Assembly (NCBI RefSeq): GCF_946478885.1
Contig: NZ_CAMLDX010000047.1
Location: forward strand, 1 to 26,155
DNA length: 26,155 nt
DNA from: an uncultured Bacillus sp.
Lineage (GTDB): Bacteria; Bacillota; Bacilli; Bacillales_B; DSM-18226
Direction: 5' to 3'
The translations under genes were made by a program, and so were the position numbers. The notes under the pieces were generated by a model. It was given only the letters and a program-made list of their open reading frames with translations, did no database searches and was not told where the DNA came from. Shown one piece after another: positions 25,518-26,155 of the stretch. How positions within the stretch are numbered: position 1 is the stretch's first letter; each line of letters opens with the position of its first letter.

Positions 25518-25718
25518 GTCTTCTGAGTGTGTTACTTTTTTTTGATTGTCCATTGTTCACTAAATCTTCTGAAAGTAAAGGGGTTATTCCCATTTTTTGA
25601 AGGGAGATAAGGGAATGTAGACTGAAAATTCCAAGATTAAGTATAAAATGATAAATTTTCTTGATTACAAAATTTGATTATGATAATCTTTTAACAGAAT
25701 CACTGCTATAGCTGCCAT

Positions 25719-25744
25719 AAACCCTTATAAATAAAGGTTTTTTT
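25719..25744 (+). terminator. Terminator-like hairpin in the hbs upstream region
   Basis: AAACCCTT (25719-25726) pairs with AAAGGTTT (25733-25740), with one bulge, followed by a T run. It may end spoIVA read-through or attenuate transcripts from an upstream hbs promoter. Confidence 0.45.
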
Positions 25745-25756
25745 AATAAAAAACAG

Positions 25757-25785
25757 TTGAATTATCTGAATCGGTGATTTAAGAT
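25757..25785 (+). promoter_or_regulatory. Candidate sigma-A promoter for hbs
   Basis: TTGAAT (25757-25762) and TAAGAT (25780-25785) have a 17-base spacer, about 115 bases upstream of the hbs start codon. Each hexamer matches consensus at 4 of 6 positions. Confidence 0.4.
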
Positions 25786-25901
25786 AAGGCTTGTTATAAA
25801 AAATTTGGCAGCGATGTATAGAATTTAGGAATTTTGTTTACAAATGAATGTAAGTATCCAATTTTCGAATCTTTAGGAAATTTTGGGAGGAGGTGAAAGG
25901 C

Positions 25902-26155
25902 ATGAACAAGACAGAACTTATTAACGCTGTTGCTGAGGCAAGCGAGCTTTCTAAAAAGGATGCAACAAAAGCAGTTGATGCCGTATTCGATTCCATCTTA
26001 AACGCTTTAAAAGATGGCGATAAAGTACAATTAATTGGTTTTGGGAACTTTGAGGTACGCGAGCGTGCTGCCCGTAAAGGACGCAACCCTCAAACTGGTG
26101 ATGAAATTGAAATTGCTGCAAGTAAAGTCCCTGCATTTAAACCAGGTAAGGCACT
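25902..26155 (+). CDS. hbs: Nucleoid protein HBsu (HU family), C-terminus cut by window end
   Basis: The first 84 residues of an HU-type DNA-bending protein, which should be about 92 aa in full. It has [21 protein letters not shown], then the beta-arm region [21 protein letters not shown] with the intercalating proline of RNPQTG, then [14 protein letters not shown] with GGAGGAGGTG upstream, a very strong site that fits an abundant protein. The stop codon lies beyond the window. Confidence 0.95.
   Translation, partial: MNKTELINAVAEASELSKKDATKAVDAVFDSILNALKDGDKVQLIGFGNFEVRERAARKGRNPQTGDEIEIAASKVPAFKPGKA

Larger units (their letters stand above)
25518..25901. other. AT-rich regulatory region upstream of hbs
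   Basis: No gene is seen in this stretch of about 380 bases. It is AT-rich and holds a terminator-like hairpin and a candidate promoter (listed separately). The long leader fits the multi-promoter control known for hbs in B. subtilis. Confidence 0.5.

Noticed and set aside
25661..25689. TTGATT with GATAAT or TAATCT as another hbs promoter
   Set aside because: The spacing is 15 bases for the better -10, and the 17-base choice has a poor -10 hexamer.

Overview
This window is a chromosomal segment from an endospore-forming member of the Bacillaceae. The evidence is the gene content: cotJABC, sleB-ypeB, prsW, spoIVA, a YIEGIA-family sporulation gene, the bacillithiol-linked ypdA, and a gene order close to the fer-to-hbs block of Bacillus subtilis. 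It is not B. subtilis itself: cotJ and an asparaginase gene sit inside the block, glutamate dehydrogenase is only a remnant, and no ypfA is recognisable. I cannot name the species from sequence alone.

Layout. (1) 1-4916: fer (minus strand), then divergently ypbB-recS-ypbD-ypbE and ypbF. ypbB and recS overlap and look like one helicase unit. (2) 4917-6271: a palindromic element of about 120 bp, then cotJA-cotJB-cotJC on the minus strand. (3) 6423-8200: ypbG (phosphoesterase), ypbH (MecA-like adaptor) and a decayed glutamate dehydrogenase gene that still has its terminator. (4) 8251-11153: ypdA, ansA and prsW, ended by a very long hairpin. (5) 11319-13580: the germination pair sleB-ypeB. (6) 13581-14066: about 480 bp with no gene, rich in inverted repeats, at the place ypfA holds in B. 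subtilis. (7) 14067-18000: ypfB, cmk, a plsC-type acyltransferase, ypfD (four S1 domains) and fni (type II IPP isomerase). (8) 18039-22526: a small ypzI-like gene on the minus strand, yphA, the YIEGIA-family gene yphB with its 61-aa partner, der and gpsA. (9) 22758-26155: yphE, yphF, spoIVA and the start of hbs, which runs off the window.

How the genes work together. Housekeeping functions (electron transfer, DNA repair, CMP kinase, phospholipid precursor supply through gpsA and plsC, isoprenoid isomerisation, ribosome assembly, nucleoid protein) are interleaved with sporulation functions (coat basement layer, CotJ coat proteins, cortex lysis at germination, YIEGIA proteins) and stress functions (bacillithiol disulfide reduction, proteolysis adaptor, sigma-W activation by PrsW).

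I found no obvious new defence or mobile system. The leads most worth a second look are the glutamate dehydrogenase remnant, the structured gene-free region after ypeB, the 120-bp palindrome, two extreme bidirectional hairpins, the split RecQ-like arrangement of ypbB and recS, and the YIEGIA two-gene unit. Promoter calls were read by eye against consensus sequences and are tentative.
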